The notes beneath the pieces were generated by a model that made no database searches, had not been told where the DNA came from, and worked only from the letters and a program-made list of their open reading frames with translations. Made by a program: the position numbers and the translations under genes. DNA of 64,000 nucleotides from Oscarella lobularis. Taxonomy: Eukaryota > Porifera > Homoscleromorpha > Homosclerophorida > Oscarellidae. This document shows positions 63,157 to 64,000 of the stretch, in pieces; the stretch's first letter is position 1, and the number at the start of each line of letters is the position of its first letter. The DNA lies in NCBI RefSeq assembly GCF_947507565.1, contig NC_089175.1, forward strand, positions 1,070,233 to 1,134,232, in the 5' to 3' direction.

Positions 63157-64000
63157 TTAGTTTACATCGTCAGGATTACATTTGAATATTTCCCTTATCA
63201 CTGTACCATAGTCTTCCTCCTTCAGAGCAAGTATGAGCATTCGTTTCGTAGCCTTCTCATGACGCCTTTCTGCCCATGCATCCAGCATCGCTTGGGCCCG
63301 ACTTCGGTTGTTTTCTTCTTCTCCAAAGCCCTTCAATTCATCGTCTTTAAACTTCGGGTTTGGCCCAAGAACCTCTCCAACGTGCTTCCAGTTATCTCTT
63401 ATCTTTTTAGCCACAGCACGTCGTTCTTCTTTAGATGTAACCCCATTAAGATCCAACCCTAGCGCCGAATGTAGAATAGCCCTGTTGGAATAACCAAACT
63501 TACCGTCAGCCTGATCAACTTCTGATAAAGATATCATCCTTATAACAAAACAGACCATCAACATCTTATGATCAACATAAATATTTCAAATCTGACCTTG
63601 GAACTGCTCCAAGCCACAGCTTCATGCAATCAAGCTCATCCTTATTCAGCTGAATCAGACTGATTCTGTCAGTCCGCAGGGTCCACATCGTCGTTTCCAT
63701 GGAAAAGCTCTCTTCCTCTTTTTCCATTGGAGCGAAGCTTTTCAACGGAGAAGAACCATCTCGGATTTTCTTCACTTGGCAATAAAATTCCTCCTGCAAT
63801 CCCGCCATGCCTCGTTGTTTTGCATCATTCACGTTCTTGATAAGCCACTCGCGCAATTGGTTGCAACGCGAGGAAAGATTGGCCATATGTTCTTCCATCA
63901 ATGGCTTCTTTTCATCAACAGAGAAAACTGTAAGACTGACGAAATTTCTGGAGCCTTGGTAGAGAAATTCTGCGTTTACGCCGTGCGACAACGGGAAAAT
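63157..64000 (-). CDS. ROCO-death protein, copy 2 (3' part, runs off window)
   Basis: The death-domain exon (63157-63557) reads RMISLSEVDQADGKFGYSNRAILHSALGLDLNGV in one frame into the domain (VGEVLGPNPKFKDDELKGFG, ERRHEKATKRMLILALKEEDYG), with no 8-base insertion. The COR exon from 63591 onward gives SHGVNAEFLYQGSRNFVSLTVFSVDEKKPLMEEH and MWTLRTDRISLIQLNKDELDCMKLWLGAVP, about 94% like copy 1. The GTPase part lies beyond the right edge. This copy looks intact where visible. Confidence 0.85.

Overview
This is a gene-dense stretch of an animal nuclear genome. About 26 protein genes fill 64 kb, most introns are 50-80 nt with GT-AG ends, and spacers are short. Animal-specific families (KLF zinc-finger factor, haem-binding soluble guanylate cyclases, OCA2, a Hedgehog-interacting-protein-like protein with an NTR domain, death-domain ROCO protein), tiny introns and many head-to-head gene pairs suggest an early-branching animal, most likely a sponge with a compact genome such as a homoscleromorph (Oscarella type). 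The species is an inference.

Layout. 1-2 kb: POMP (cut by the left edge) and CHIC, head to head. 2.2-5.7 kb: an amidohydrolase and a death-domain protein, head to head. 5.8-11.5 kb: ABHD18 and OCA2. 11.7-15.6 kb: a KLF factor, AKAP17A and PGRMC. 15.6-17 kb: a spacer with an inverted, palindromic repeat. 17-21 kb: PLK4. 21-37 kb: three soluble-type guanylate cyclases on the minus strand, with LARP1 and SCOC between them. 37-46.4 kb: ENGASE, RNF14, CNOT7/8, VPS37A, L3HYPDH and NDUFA5. 46.5-48 kb: a tandem pair of small secreted MRH-like proteins. 48.3-52 kb: a BTB protein and HHIPL-NTR. 52.4-57.5 kb: a ROCO GTPase with a death domain, whose 5' part holds a 2.3-kb array of 78-bp repeats. 58.4-60.86 kb: the 3' half of OGT, broken off in a TPR exon. 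60.86-64 kb: a second copy of the HHIPL 3' half and of the ROCO 3' half.

The most unusual feature is the 55.1-57.4 kb array. Read on the ROCO coding strand, every 78-bp unit is a nearly invariant 75-nt intron-like block (GTAAG at the start, AATAG at the end) followed by one variable triplet. All 29 triplets therefore have the form AG|NNN|GTAAG, like 29 single-codon micro-exons. Six triplet types occur, none of them a stop in the phase that joins the flanking exons, while the 75-nt blocks differ at only a handful of sites. The array lies exactly where an intron should precede the Roc exon.

Functional links are limited. The three cyclases form a cGMP-signalling cluster: two chains carry full catalytic sets, and one lacks the catalytic Asn/Arg as alpha subunits do. 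Most other genes are housekeeping (proteasome assembly, complex I, ESCRT-I, mRNA decay, centriole duplication, glycan turnover) and are neighbours by compaction rather than by pathway.
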